NCBI GenBank assembly: GCA_021018815.1
Contig: JAITYX010000128.1
Coordinates: forward strand, 248,001-312,000
DNA from: Talinum fruticosum
Taxonomy: Eukaryota; Streptophyta; Magnoliopsida; Caryophyllales; Talinaceae
DNA length: 64,000 bases
Direction: 5' to 3'
Of the stretch, positions 45,500-55,500 are shown piece by piece (position 1 is the first letter of the stretch; every line of letters starts with the position of its first letter). A program made the translations under genes and the position numbers. The notes under the pieces are model-generated. The model was not told the origin of the DNA. It worked only from the letters and a program-made list of their open reading frames with translations, and made no database searches.

Positions 45500-46450
45500 G
45501 CTAATGCAAAAGATGGACCATTTTAAAAGAAATTACTCTTGCATTGGCTAATGCAAATACTTTTAGTAATGATATTTTCACCTATGTAGAGGTCATTAGG
45601 CTTAGGTGAATTTGAACTAGCTTAGCATGACTATACGAAGACACAAAGAAAGGGTTACATGAAAGCAAACACTTACAAGCACACAAATGAGTTAACCTAA
45701 GCTAAAAGTTTCTATGTTCAAATAGTATAAAGGTTGGATGAATGTAGTGGCTCATGGTCCGAATATTTGGACTCACATGGGATGCACAAGTGAGACTTGA
45801 ATATCCAAGTGCTCTCTCAATCAGGAATCAAGAGAATGTGCTATGAGTGGGAAAGTAATCACACTCTCAGTAGTAATGTTGGGTGGACCCACCAAGGTAG
45901 TAGCTCAACTCTCCTAAAAATGTTAACAAGGGTTAAAGAGCCCGGCATACACCCCCAACCGCAACAATGTCTAAATGCAAGAATGCCTAATGTAAACACT
46001 AATCTAATTTTCTAGCCTCACCTACTTAACAAGTGTCCCCGGTAGAGTGGCTAGTGTATGAACCACGGCTCGCAATGGCAAGGGAGAGTAGATCGCGTTT
46101 TCTATGAATGTTGATTTCAAAGAGGTATGATTATCAAGAAATAAATTTAGAATTCTTGGGACAGCAAATAGAACTCTTGGGATAGGCAAACGAGAAAAGA
46201 ATATGTTCCGGATAGACTACAGCAATGCTAATTGGACCAAGCAAGTAGAGACTGTTTAGACCATGAGCTAAGACCAGAAGGTGCCACACCTGAACGATCT
46301 AGCCAAGTGAGGCTCTTTATTGGTTCCATTCTTCCGATCCGACTACCGAGGCGGTCTTGGCCGGAAGGACTACATTACATGTTTGATTCAAAAACAATTT
46401 TCATATTTTGTAAAAAATCAAGATGCTTTATTAGAGAGAAAAAGATAATA
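44791..46450 (-). other. Gypsy B leader
   Basis: Untranslated leader region; no domain. A homopolymer T tract of about 22 bp lies at 45,478-45,499. Repeats of a GGCTAATGCAAA..ATGGACCA unit occur near 45,391, 45,436, 45,500 and 45,544. It aligns with the Gypsy A leader near 45,980-46,060. Confidence 0.5.
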
Positions 46451-46454
46451 AAAA

Positions 46455-47690
46455 GAGGAGTCGCTAGTCATTTTTGACTAAGAATTAATAAAATAAATTA
46501 CTTTCCTAATTTGAGTTTAAACCGAAGGGACAACCGAAAGGAATAAAAAGCTCAAATCATAAAAGATTTTCAAAAAGAACTCTAATGGTCTAAACCAATC
46601 ATCTAGTGTTCGAGGGTGAAGGCACAAAATGAAAAAAGTTGCTCCTCATCTTGTCCGTTTAAAAATAATCTCCACTAATTAGAAAGGGAAGTAAAAATCA
46701 TGTTAATAAAAGAAACCAAACATCATGCGAACTGTGGAATAAGATTCGAACAAAGCATGAATAAAAAATATAACAAAAGCGATAAATCTAAGCCATTACA
46801 TCAACCAAGGTGGAAAGTAAATGAAATGACATCACTTCCAAAACCACACATTAAAATCAAAATGACTAAAAATAAAATAGGAATTTAAAAATAACTGAAA
46901 TAAAAAGTAAAGAGACTTGGATTATCCGATTAGACCTCGGGTAGACCTACTTATAGGACACAAAACTTGACTAGATTTCGACAGAGTAATATTAGGAAAA
47001 AGAGGAGATCCAAGTTGGAAATGAAGGCTTCTTTGTGGAAAGCTTTGGGAGAAGAAATGATAGTTTGAGTGGCGAAAATAGAGAGGATAGAGTAAAGTGA
47101 AAATTCAGCAAAATCAAAGCAAAAATGAAACTGAATTTGTGTGTGGAAATGAGGGAAATGATCCCTATGTCTATAGGTTGGTTTACGCCTTGACCTTGCC
47201 TTCGAAAATCATATCAACAAATAAAGATATTTGTCCGGAAAATCAGTGATGGATAGAAGAAAATATGGGAAGTTGAACTGGTCAAAACAACCACATTCCG
47301 GTCATCATGGGGTCAAATCCAATCGAAAGGCCATGTTAGACTATCTCGGAAAAGCAGGCTTAGCTTGGGCATCAAAACAATTGAGCTATGACCATTTAGG
47401 GGCCAGATCCTATCCGATGTTAGGTTTGGGAAATCGGGCTTGGCTCGGCCAGCTGAAACTAAGGTGGGTCGGATTCAACCTTGGAAATTTTCTTTTTTGG
47501 AAGCTTTCTATTTTGAAAATTTTCTATTTTGGGAATGTTTTATTTTTCCGCTGATTTTGGGTGTGGGCTTTTTGTTTAGGGCTCGATGGGTAATTTTACT
47601 TTTTCTTAGTCCAATTTCATCTCGAGCATACAAATGAAATAAGGTGTTCATCACCAAGCTAACAATATAAATAAATAACTAGTATCCAAA
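46455..47690 (-). repeat. 5' LTR of Gypsy B
   Basis: Homologous to 34,144-35,264 and, more distantly, to 6,430-7,892. The GAGTCGCTAGT junction motif is at 46,452. The outer TG end is not present; similarity stops near 47,680, so the right end is truncated or mutated. Confidence 0.55.
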
Positions 47691-48436
47691 CATGATCCGA
47701 ATCTCTAAAAATATTTTCTCTGCAATGAGGGAATTGAATAACGATTTGCTAAAAGAGTTGATTGAATTACATTTATGATAGTTTTACTTTGAAATCCATG
47801 AGATTGAAAAGAAATTATAATTATCTCAATTTCAATTTAATAAATGAACTGTTTAGTAGTTCTGAAATGATTTACTAAGAGTACTAGATCTATACCCTTG
47901 CTCTGCAAGGATTGGAGATAAATTATTTTTAATTTTATTAATATTTTCTTAACAAAATTTTAAAAAAGATAATAATATATTTTTTTAATTTTTTATTATT
48001 TCAAATTCAATTATTACTATATGAACCTTTTATGAGCAATTATAAGAGAGTTATAACTTAATATAATTTTCTTCACAACAGGAAAGATTGTCACTAATAA
48101 GTAAAATATCAGGAATTCTTTTCATTCTTGCTAAATATAAATATGAATTACATTTTATGCATAAAAAATATATTAAATTTATTGGTCTCATTAAATTAAA
48201 ATCGTTAATTTTTCAGAAATTTGCATACTTCCTTTTTCAATAATAATAATTATTACAATAACATTCTAGAGCTTTTGGTAGTTGGATAGTCTTTTTTAAT
48301 ATAATTTATCATATTAATTTTTTTTTTTGCGTGGTAAACCATATTTATTTTGCTATTTATACAATCATTAATTATCAATTACATGACATCCTACATGGCA
48401 ATCCTATGTGTTATTCATACATGTACTCTATCCAAC

Positions 48437-48476
<40 letters not shown>

Positions 48477-48668
48477 AATGAACACTTGAGATATCCTGGT
48501 TAAACAAGGAATGGAAGTTTAATATGTGGTTGACGAGTTATATAATTAGACTACAAATATACTACTGCTTGTATACATTTTTATATTGTGTAAAGGATTT
48601 GGTTTTAGATGATGGATTACCCAGTGAGTGCGTTGTTTACTCACCCTATCTCTCTGTTTCCTTTCCAA
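47691..48668. other. AT-rich intergenic DNA with (TA)n microsatellite
   Basis: No gene or recognisable element. (TA)n of about 32 bp at 48,442-48,473. Confidence 0.6.
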
Positions 48669-49200
48669 CACTACTATAGAAATCACTTTTAACGACAGTT
48701 ATAAAGATAAACCGTTATAAAAACTGGACCGGTGATATTTTTGTCAATAACAACCATTGTTTAACATATATGACGAAGGTTCTAATGTAAAAACTGTCGT
48801 CATAAATGTTTATTGAACATTTAACTACCGGTAACGAACCGTTGTTAAATGTCACATATGACAATGGTTCCATGACATAACCATTGTCATATGTCTTTTA
48901 AATCAGCATAAAAATATGATCTCGTTGTTTCCACGTCCACTTACAACTCTCGGTCTTATCGCTTTCTATAGTTTTCGCTCTTGCACAAACCTCGCTCATC
49001 GGATCTGAAATTTGTTCCTCGCCGCCGGTCGACTTGAATTGGTAGGTCTCTCCTCGGCCTTGCCATCTAGATCTCCTCTCTCTTAATCTTTCATTTATTT
49101 ATAGTTTCCTCTCGTCTCTAAGTATAGATCTCCTCAAATTCTCGCCGGCAAACTTCTCCTCACTCTCGCCGTTCTCGGTTCTTAGGTATGAATCTCTATC
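48669..49200 (+). mobile_element. Terminal fragment of a CACTA (En/Spm) transposon
   Basis: Starts CACTACTATAGAAATCACTT, the CACTA terminal motif, followed by subterminal repeats in both orientations: ACGACAGTTATAA, ACCGTTATAAAA, ACTGTCGTCATAA, ACCGTTGTTAAATGTCA, ATGACAATGGTTCC, CCATTGTCATATGT (48,690-48,895). Then a CT-rich leader-like stretch (CTCGCCGCC, CTCTCCTCGG; 48,900-49,200). No opposite TAGTG end and no transposase in the window, so this is one end of a truncated copy. The right boundary is not defined. Confidence 0.7.
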
Positions 49201-50357
49201 CTCTCTTATTTTTCGTTTTAAGTTATTTAGAAAATTTTTGTAGTTAAATTTATCCTCTCCTCACCATGCCATATGAGTGCCTCTCTCGCTAGCTAGGTTG
49301 GAGAGCCCAATTACGAATATATCCTCATAAATATATGCATTTAAGCTACCCTAAGCTAGCAAATTTTATTCAACCTAATTACTCAAATTGTCCGCCCAAA
49401 AAAATTGGTTACAAGAAATTGTTACAATCATAAATTTCTTGTTTGATTTTAAATATGTATATAAGATCTAATTATTTTTATTGTCCAAATTCAATTTTCA
49501 TATGAATTTAGATTTGTTTGATTTGTTGTGATGTAAAAAAATCAAATATTAAACAAAATATTTCAACCAAATTTTAGATATTGTCTTATTCGTTAGGTTT
49601 AAATTTGTAATCAATCTTAAATATATTTTAAAAAATGGATATTAAATATACACTTACATGACATGACACAATCAAATGGAAAATATCACCAAGAAAATAG
49701 AAAATTTTAACTATAAAAATTAAAATCAACAAATCAAAATGTGTTAGTATCAAGGTTTTTAGAATTAGGATCCAAGTTAAAGTGAATTGGGAATGGTTAG
49801 AATTTGAATCGAAGAATCAACAAGAATCCTAAAATTCCAATATTTGGCCATTTTTTTATAAGAATAAAAATATTAACAATATTCATAAAGATTTATATAA
49901 ATTCAATTTAATTGTACTTTGTTGAAGATTTTAAAAATAATATTGTAGTAATGAATTCTCAAATATAATTAGGTTTAAGCATTTTATGAAATTTATTTAG
50001 CATTGTAGATCGAATCGTAGAATCGTAAAATCATATTATTATCTACAAAGTAGTTTTGAAAATAAATTAGAATCCTAAGATTCTAATTAATTTAAAATTT
50101 TAATAAAAATTACATCAATGAAGGATTTTAAATGTAAAATCGTGGCATCGTTAATAATCATGATTAGTAGGTTTCCGTACATTTTTGCCGCTGCTCACTT
50201 GCTCAAAAGGAAAAAGAAAAGAAAAGAAAAGAAAAATGAGAAAAGAGAAAAGATTTCGTAACCGTTACAATGTCGGCATATGTTCCCCTTCATCTCCGCA
50301 TTGCGATGCCCACATACACCCATCTCCACCCACACAACACAGGCATCGATTCCTGAT
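49201..50357. other. AT-rich upstream/intergenic DNA
   Basis: No ORF or repeat that I can name. A (GAAAA)n patch lies at 50,213-50,236. It includes the upstream region of the GEM-like gene. Confidence 0.5.
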
Positions 50358-50364
50358 TATTTAA
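50358..50364 (+). promoter_or_regulatory. Possible TATA box of the GEM-like gene
   Basis: TATTTAA, 95 bp before the ATG, followed by a CT-rich stretch (50,420-50,440) typical of plant 5' leaders. Inference from position only. Confidence 0.4.
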
Positions 50365-50458
50365 CCTCTTGAGATTCCCGTTCAAACCCTCCATTGCCAT
50401 TTTTTCACTTTCCTAATCCCTCCCTCTCTCTCTCCCTCCCTTACCCACACACACTACA

Positions 50459-51072
50459 ATGAGCACCACCACCTCCGCAGTCGCCGTCGGCACCACCGGA
50501 AACCCCTACCTCCAAGCCTCGCCGGCGCCACCGCCAGCGTCATCTTCGGCGTCACACGCGCTACAAAACATCGGCCGGAAGTTCGAATCAGCAGCCAAAA
50601 AGGCCGAGAACTTCGCCGGAAACCTCTACGCCCACCTCCGAACCGGGCCCGGTCTGGTGGACGTCGCTATGACGCGGCTGGACCAGGCCGCTCGAGTGAT
50701 CGCGGACGGCGGCTGTGAGAACGTTTTCCGGCGGGAATTCGGGAGTATGCCGGGGAGAAGCTGAAGGAGACGTACGTTTGCTACCTCTCAACCACAAGCG
50801 GACCGGTGATGGGAACCCTCTACATCTCGAACAAGCGGATCGCGTTCAGGAGCGATTACCCGGTCTGGACCGGGGTCGAGTGGGTGTATTACAAGGTGAT
50901 GATGATGGTGGAAGAAATTATGGCGGTGAATCGTTCGATAAACTTGACGAATCCGTCGGAGAAGTATATTCAGGTATTGACAAAGGATAGTCATGAGTTT
51001 TGGTTCATGGGGTTTATCTCGTATGATAAGGCTCTCAAGAAACTGAACAAGGTCATCAACCACTGCAACTGA
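50459..51072 (+). CDS. GEM-like GRAM-domain protein (ABA-responsive family), one-base frameshift
   Basis: Single-exon gene. Frame 1 (50,459-50,763) encodes a Ser/Ala/Pro-rich N-terminus, then the family block LYAHLRTGPGLVDVAMTRLD and VIADGGCENVFRREF. Family sequence continues in another frame from 50,743: EYAGEKLKETYVCYLSTTSG, PVMGTLYISNKRIAFRSDYP, VEWVYYKV, NPSEKYIQVLTKDSHEFWFM, GFISYDKALKKLN, ending at TGA 51,070-51,072. Together about 204 residues, the usual length of GEM-like proteins (GLABRA2 expression modulator and relatives), with the GRAM domain (lipid- or protein-binding) from about residue 80. The break is at 50,741-50,742, where codon 95 lacks one base; no splice sites surround it. 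Either a young pseudogene or a sequence error: both halves are otherwise clean. The ATG is the first one, after a CT-rich leader. The ORF on the opposite strand is a shadow. Confidence 0.85.
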
Positions 51073-51372
51073 TGAACTCTTTCATCTATGAGTGTGTAAT
51101 CCTTTCTCTGTTCTCATTCTCAGGTTTTTAACTGGATTCGAACATGTCTCTGACGAATTTATGGTAAAAACAAAAAAGGAATTCGATTTCGGTTCATATG
51201 CTGATTTCTAGAAGTGATTGATAAAACGAGGGTCGTTACATATTTTCTAATATTATTGAACAAATTGTAGTGTGAAATTCTTTTATTGTTGTAGTTTTTT
51301 GGTATATCATTTTGATTTTGATTCTTATTTTTAATTAATAAAACATATAAACGTGTCTAATATTATTTTCAT
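51073..51372 (+). other. Probable 3' UTR of the GEM-like gene
   Basis: T-rich sequence following the stop, with a candidate poly(A) signal AATAAA at about 51,335-51,341 (TTAATTAATAAAACAT). Confidence 0.4.
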
Positions 51373-51874
51373 TTTTTGAGTTCAGGTAAGACACATTGAA
51401 TAACACACTATAATTACAATGTAAAGGATCTGGGGATATCAGTTCTAAGACCATTACATTTAGTATCTAATTTTTTATCATAAAATGACTTCTATTCTTA
51501 TTTTTATTTTCTAATTTATTTTCATTCCTATATATCAAATAAGCAAAATATATTACTTCATCTGATATTCTCATTTTCATTCATCTATTATCACATACCA
51601 AACATGCTGCACATATTCTACGAAGTGATATATGAAATCACCAGAATCTTGTTCTATGAAATGATGCTTGAAAACACCAGAATCTTCCAAACAACTCTGG
51701 ATTTGAATCTTCCATATTTGAAGTGCCGGACATATCAAATATGAAGTGTATTTTGACTGAAGAGCAGCTATGTTCGACTCCGAGAACACACTGTCAGAGC
51801 TATGAAGAGCTGCTTTGGTAGTTCTTATGTACTCCATGTCCCAACGAGGCAAAGACCATTGTCAATAAAATTTA
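51373..51874. other. Intergenic DNA between GEM-like gene and MITE
   Basis: A 91-codon minus-strand ORF (51,577-51,852) has no recognisable domain, and its composition fits chance. Nothing else is seen. It ends in the TSD ATAAAATTTA. Confidence 0.4.
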
Positions 51875-52260
51875 GAGATATTAACATTTACCTCTCTCGA
51901 GGTATCTGAAAATCATTTTACTCCCTCTAGATATTGGTATATATTTTTACCCACCCTAGGTTTAGAGATAAAAAATATTCAAGATAAAAAACAGTAAGAG
52001 GTTAATCGGAAATATAAAAGGACAAGTTTGTCCCTAATTTTTAAAATAAAATAACTACGCTACCCCCATTAATTATTGGCGCTTTAGTGTAAAGAGGACA
52101 ATTTTGGTACTTAATCTCATTTTTTATTATTAAGAACAATGGTCAATGTATAACTCAAATATTAACTACTCCGGTTAGGGTGGGTAAAAATATATAACAA
52201 TACCTGGAGGGTGTAAAAATAATTTCCAAATACCTCGAGGGAGGTAAATGTTGATATCTC
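51875..52260. mobile_element. Mutator-type MITE, 386 bp, 10-bp TSD
   Basis: Terminal inverted repeats of about 84 bp: the left end GAGATATTAACATTTACCTC is mirrored by the right end (reverse complement GAGATATCAACATTTACCTC), and the match continues to ATATATTTTTACCCACCCTA (left about 51,958, right about 52,176) with roughly ten mismatches. The flanks 51,865-51,874 and 52,261-52,270 are both ATAAAATTTA, a perfect 10-bp duplication. Long TIRs plus a 9-10-bp duplication point to Mutator-like elements. No coding capacity. Confidence 0.85.
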
Positions 52261-52270
52261 ATAAAATTTA

Positions 52271-52541
52271 TTAGCATAAATTACATACGTAGAAGCCCAC
52301 AAAGAGAGTGAATAATTTCCTTACAAGTTCTTTGGTATAGAACATAGCTGCTATAATCACCTAAGATGACAATAAACCACAATATTGGAATATAACAGCT
52401 TTTTCAATTGGCTACTGAACCGTATAGTTAAATTAGCAAATTTATTGTAAATCCTGAGCAACAACAACGGCCTTTAGAACCTCGGGGATAATCATCCACT
52501 CATTCCCATGCCCATCCAAGCAAAGCTGGAAGACAAGGAGA
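52271..52541 (-). other. 3' UTR / downstream region of the oligopeptidase gene
   Basis: Between the MITE and the oligopeptidase stop. The minus strand carries AT-rich sequence after the stop; no second gene seen. Confidence 0.4.
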
Positions 52542-55500
52542 TCACAGTGACGCTGCAAGCAATAGACCATTGTGACGAAGCAACGGTTCTGGTGAAGGCT
52601 CACGACCACGGAATTCCACAAATACCTGACATCAAAATATCCAAAACCATTGTAGAGAATGCCATCAGAAAAGAGGGTCTGTCAAATCTGGTTGACTACA
52701 AAAAAAGTGGATACGTTGAATCTGTTTAACAAGTGTTACTCACCTGTAATGGAGCTTTGCCACCGCCAAGAGCAAGCACGGTCTCACGGAACCTTAGGCC
52801 AGTTTCTACAACAGCCTAACAAATCAAAGCCATTCAAAAAGGTTCAATGTTTGCATCCAGTATTCCAGTGTGAATAAATCAGGAAATGAATGAAAAAATC
52901 CATGCTTGAAGGATTGACGCTAGCATAACAACACTAAGAGATTCCTAACCAACAGGATGGCATGATTTGAAAATGTTTCAGAATAGCATTTCTGATGAAA
53001 TTATTTTACTGAAAGCAGTCACAGCACAGACCCCCCCAACCTTTCCTTCCAGTACAACTACACCTAATTACATCCTACTTCAGGGATAGTGCAAATTGCG
53101 TAAGTGGCATCATAATTGAAAACTCCAACACAAGCTCCCCGCCCCCACCCCCTCCAAAATCTGAAAAAATAAGGGAGAAAAATAGCCAGGGGAAGAGGGG
53201 GCGGAGACAGATGAGATTATAGTACCCATATTTTCAAGCACAAATCCTATATTTTCAAGCAGAAGTTCAAAGCATACTTGCAAATCATACCTTATCATTA
53301 TCAAGTCCAGCATCCTCGAATGCTGAGAAAGCATCTGCAGATAATACCTCTGCCCACTGCAATAATATGAAATTTAAAATTAAATAAAAGAACAAAAAGA
53401 GACTATAAAATCAACCATATGAAGGCTACATTGCCAATTCAACCCCCACTCAAGTATGAAAACTTGCACACTAAAAACAGCATGTAAGGTAATATGATGC
53501 TTATATATTAAATCATATCTCAGAACGAATCGACGTGGACTGTTTGAAGTCCATTGTTATTAAGTGTTGTCCGTTTCTTCACAATAAATACATTTTATTA
53601 AGCTACCAACTATTGACCAAATCAAATGATTCAACTCTAGAATGGAACTCAAGATAAATGAATAGGTGTTATTAAGATAGGCACGAATGGCCAAATCAAA
53701 ACATCAAAATCTAGAATACAGTTCTAAAAAAATATCATAGCAAGAGACTATGACAATAAACATCAAAATCTAGAATACAGTTCTAAAAAATCATAGCTAG
53801 AGACTATGACAATGCTTACTACACAAATAGGAAAGAAGCCCTGTGATAATAAAACCCAGTCAGGTTCCCTGACTACTAAAACTCTTTTCTTTTCTTCGAC
53901 AATTTTTCCTCTTTCCTGGTTTGCTGATGAAAAAATTAATATGAAAAATTAATATGCCACAACTAGCTATATGCAGCCAAACAGAGGCACTCCAAATGCA
54001 ATCTGTTGAGGACAAGCCCCTTTAGTTCATAGCCAGCTCATTATTTCATGATGAGACCTCAACCATGAGTAGCTGCATAATTTAATCAGGTCAAGGATAT
54101 CTTCAATTCCCAAATTCCTTCTCATTAAAGCAAGCTTTATCCTAGTCATTCATGGTTTCAAAGTAGAGAAAGCTTGGAGGTGGGTCAGTTGTTGGTAAAG
54201 CAAGAGTTTAAGGAACCAGCTACAAGGTCAAGCAAGAATCTAGAACTGGGGATTACATGGAGTTTAATGAACTAGCTAAAAGGTCAAGCAAGAATCTAGA
54301 ACCTATTGGGGTGCTTATTGCCAAGTATAAGGCGGTAGATTAGATTAGGCCTGAAGTTGGCTTGAAGTTGGCTGATTATATTTAGGAGTCATTACTAAGT
54401 ATAAATTTTAGAATGGGTGGTTGTATTTTTCAGCTTTGGTGGTTTTTTTCTTTTTGGTGTTGCTCTACTTATGTTAGGGCATAGGAGGTATTGGATTGGT
54501 TAGTTGTTGTTCGGGCATAGGAGGTATTGGATTGGGCTAGTTGTTGTCATCGACTTGGCCATTATTGTATCTTTTTCCAACTTCTTTGAAACTTGTTAAA
54601 AAAAAAGTAGGGTCTTGTGATCAGAACCCAGGCTGGCCTTTGCTTGGAAGCTTTATGCATATGATTGCAACTCATGTTTAAAAAGTGGGTTTATTTATTT
54701 ATTCTTAGCAGTCACTTTAATAATCTTGTTGATGTGGTCAATGTATCACATGTCGGTCTTGATTTGTTTCCTATGACAAGGATATAGACCCCTTTTGGTT
54801 GTGTAGACCATTCAATCCATGCCTCCGCTTTTCACCAAACTTGCTGAATGCTGGCAATAACATAAAGTCCACAAAATTCCAGCACACAAGCAAAAGCAAT
54901 TCTAAAAAATAACTATATATTCGCTAGTTCATTTGCTCGCAACACCCAGCTTTTACTCCTGTATATCAACTATATTTGTGAATCTGTGATCACTTTTCTC
55001 AATTAAGATGATAATTCATTGCCAAATATCCACTACCTCTTAGCAAGAAAAGATCATTTACTCACGTCAAATCAAAAATAAAGTTCAATGATATCATTCT
55101 TTTGCATGAAGAGTCAATGTTATCTTTCTTTTGCATAAAGAGTCCCAGAAAACCCAGCTAGAGTGTTTATGATCCTTCAATTTGCCCGTACAGAGACTTT
55201 CCAACTTTCCAAAGTAAAAAACACCAGCACCATCACGTCAAATCAAAAATAAAGGTCAATGATATCTTTCTTTTGCATGAAGAGTCCAGAAAACCCAGCT
55301 AGAGTGTTTATGATCCTTCAATTTGCCCGTAGACAGACCTCCAGTACCAGATTCATAGAGTAGAATCGAATATGATCACAGGTTAGAGAGAACTAATTTC
55401 AGAATTCGAACTTTGCCTCCGTATTCATGTTTCCAAGAACAAGGCTTTTCATAAATTTCTGAGTAACAGGTTGCAAGAAAGAAATAAGATACAGATTACT

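Larger units (their letters stand above)
34144..47690 (-). mobile_element. Ty3/Gypsy retrotransposon B (gag-only, Tat/Athila-like)
   Basis: Minus-strand element split by the plus-strand Copia at 36,633-43,676. Parts: 3' LTR 34,144-35,264, noncoding 3' region 35,265-36,632, gag 43,960-44,790, leader to about 46,450, 5' LTR about 46,455-47,690. The two LTRs match from TGCTC(T/C)TCAT at 34,158/46,640 to GCTAACAA(A/T)ATAAATA at 35,208/47,658. No protease, RT or integrase was found between gag and the 3' region, so the copy was non-autonomous or internally deleted before the Copia insertion. Confidence 0.65.

Noticed and set aside
47231..47637. Plus-strand ORFs of 65 and 107 codons
   Set aside because: Inside the Gypsy B LTR, opposite to its transcription, and broken in the homologous LTR at 34.9 kb.
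50588..51063. Minus-strand ORFs over the GEM-like gene
   Set aside because: Shadows of a high-GC coding region.
51577..51852. 91-codon minus-strand ORF beside the MITE
   Set aside because: No motif, no splice context linking it to the oligopeptidase gene, AT-rich chance composition.
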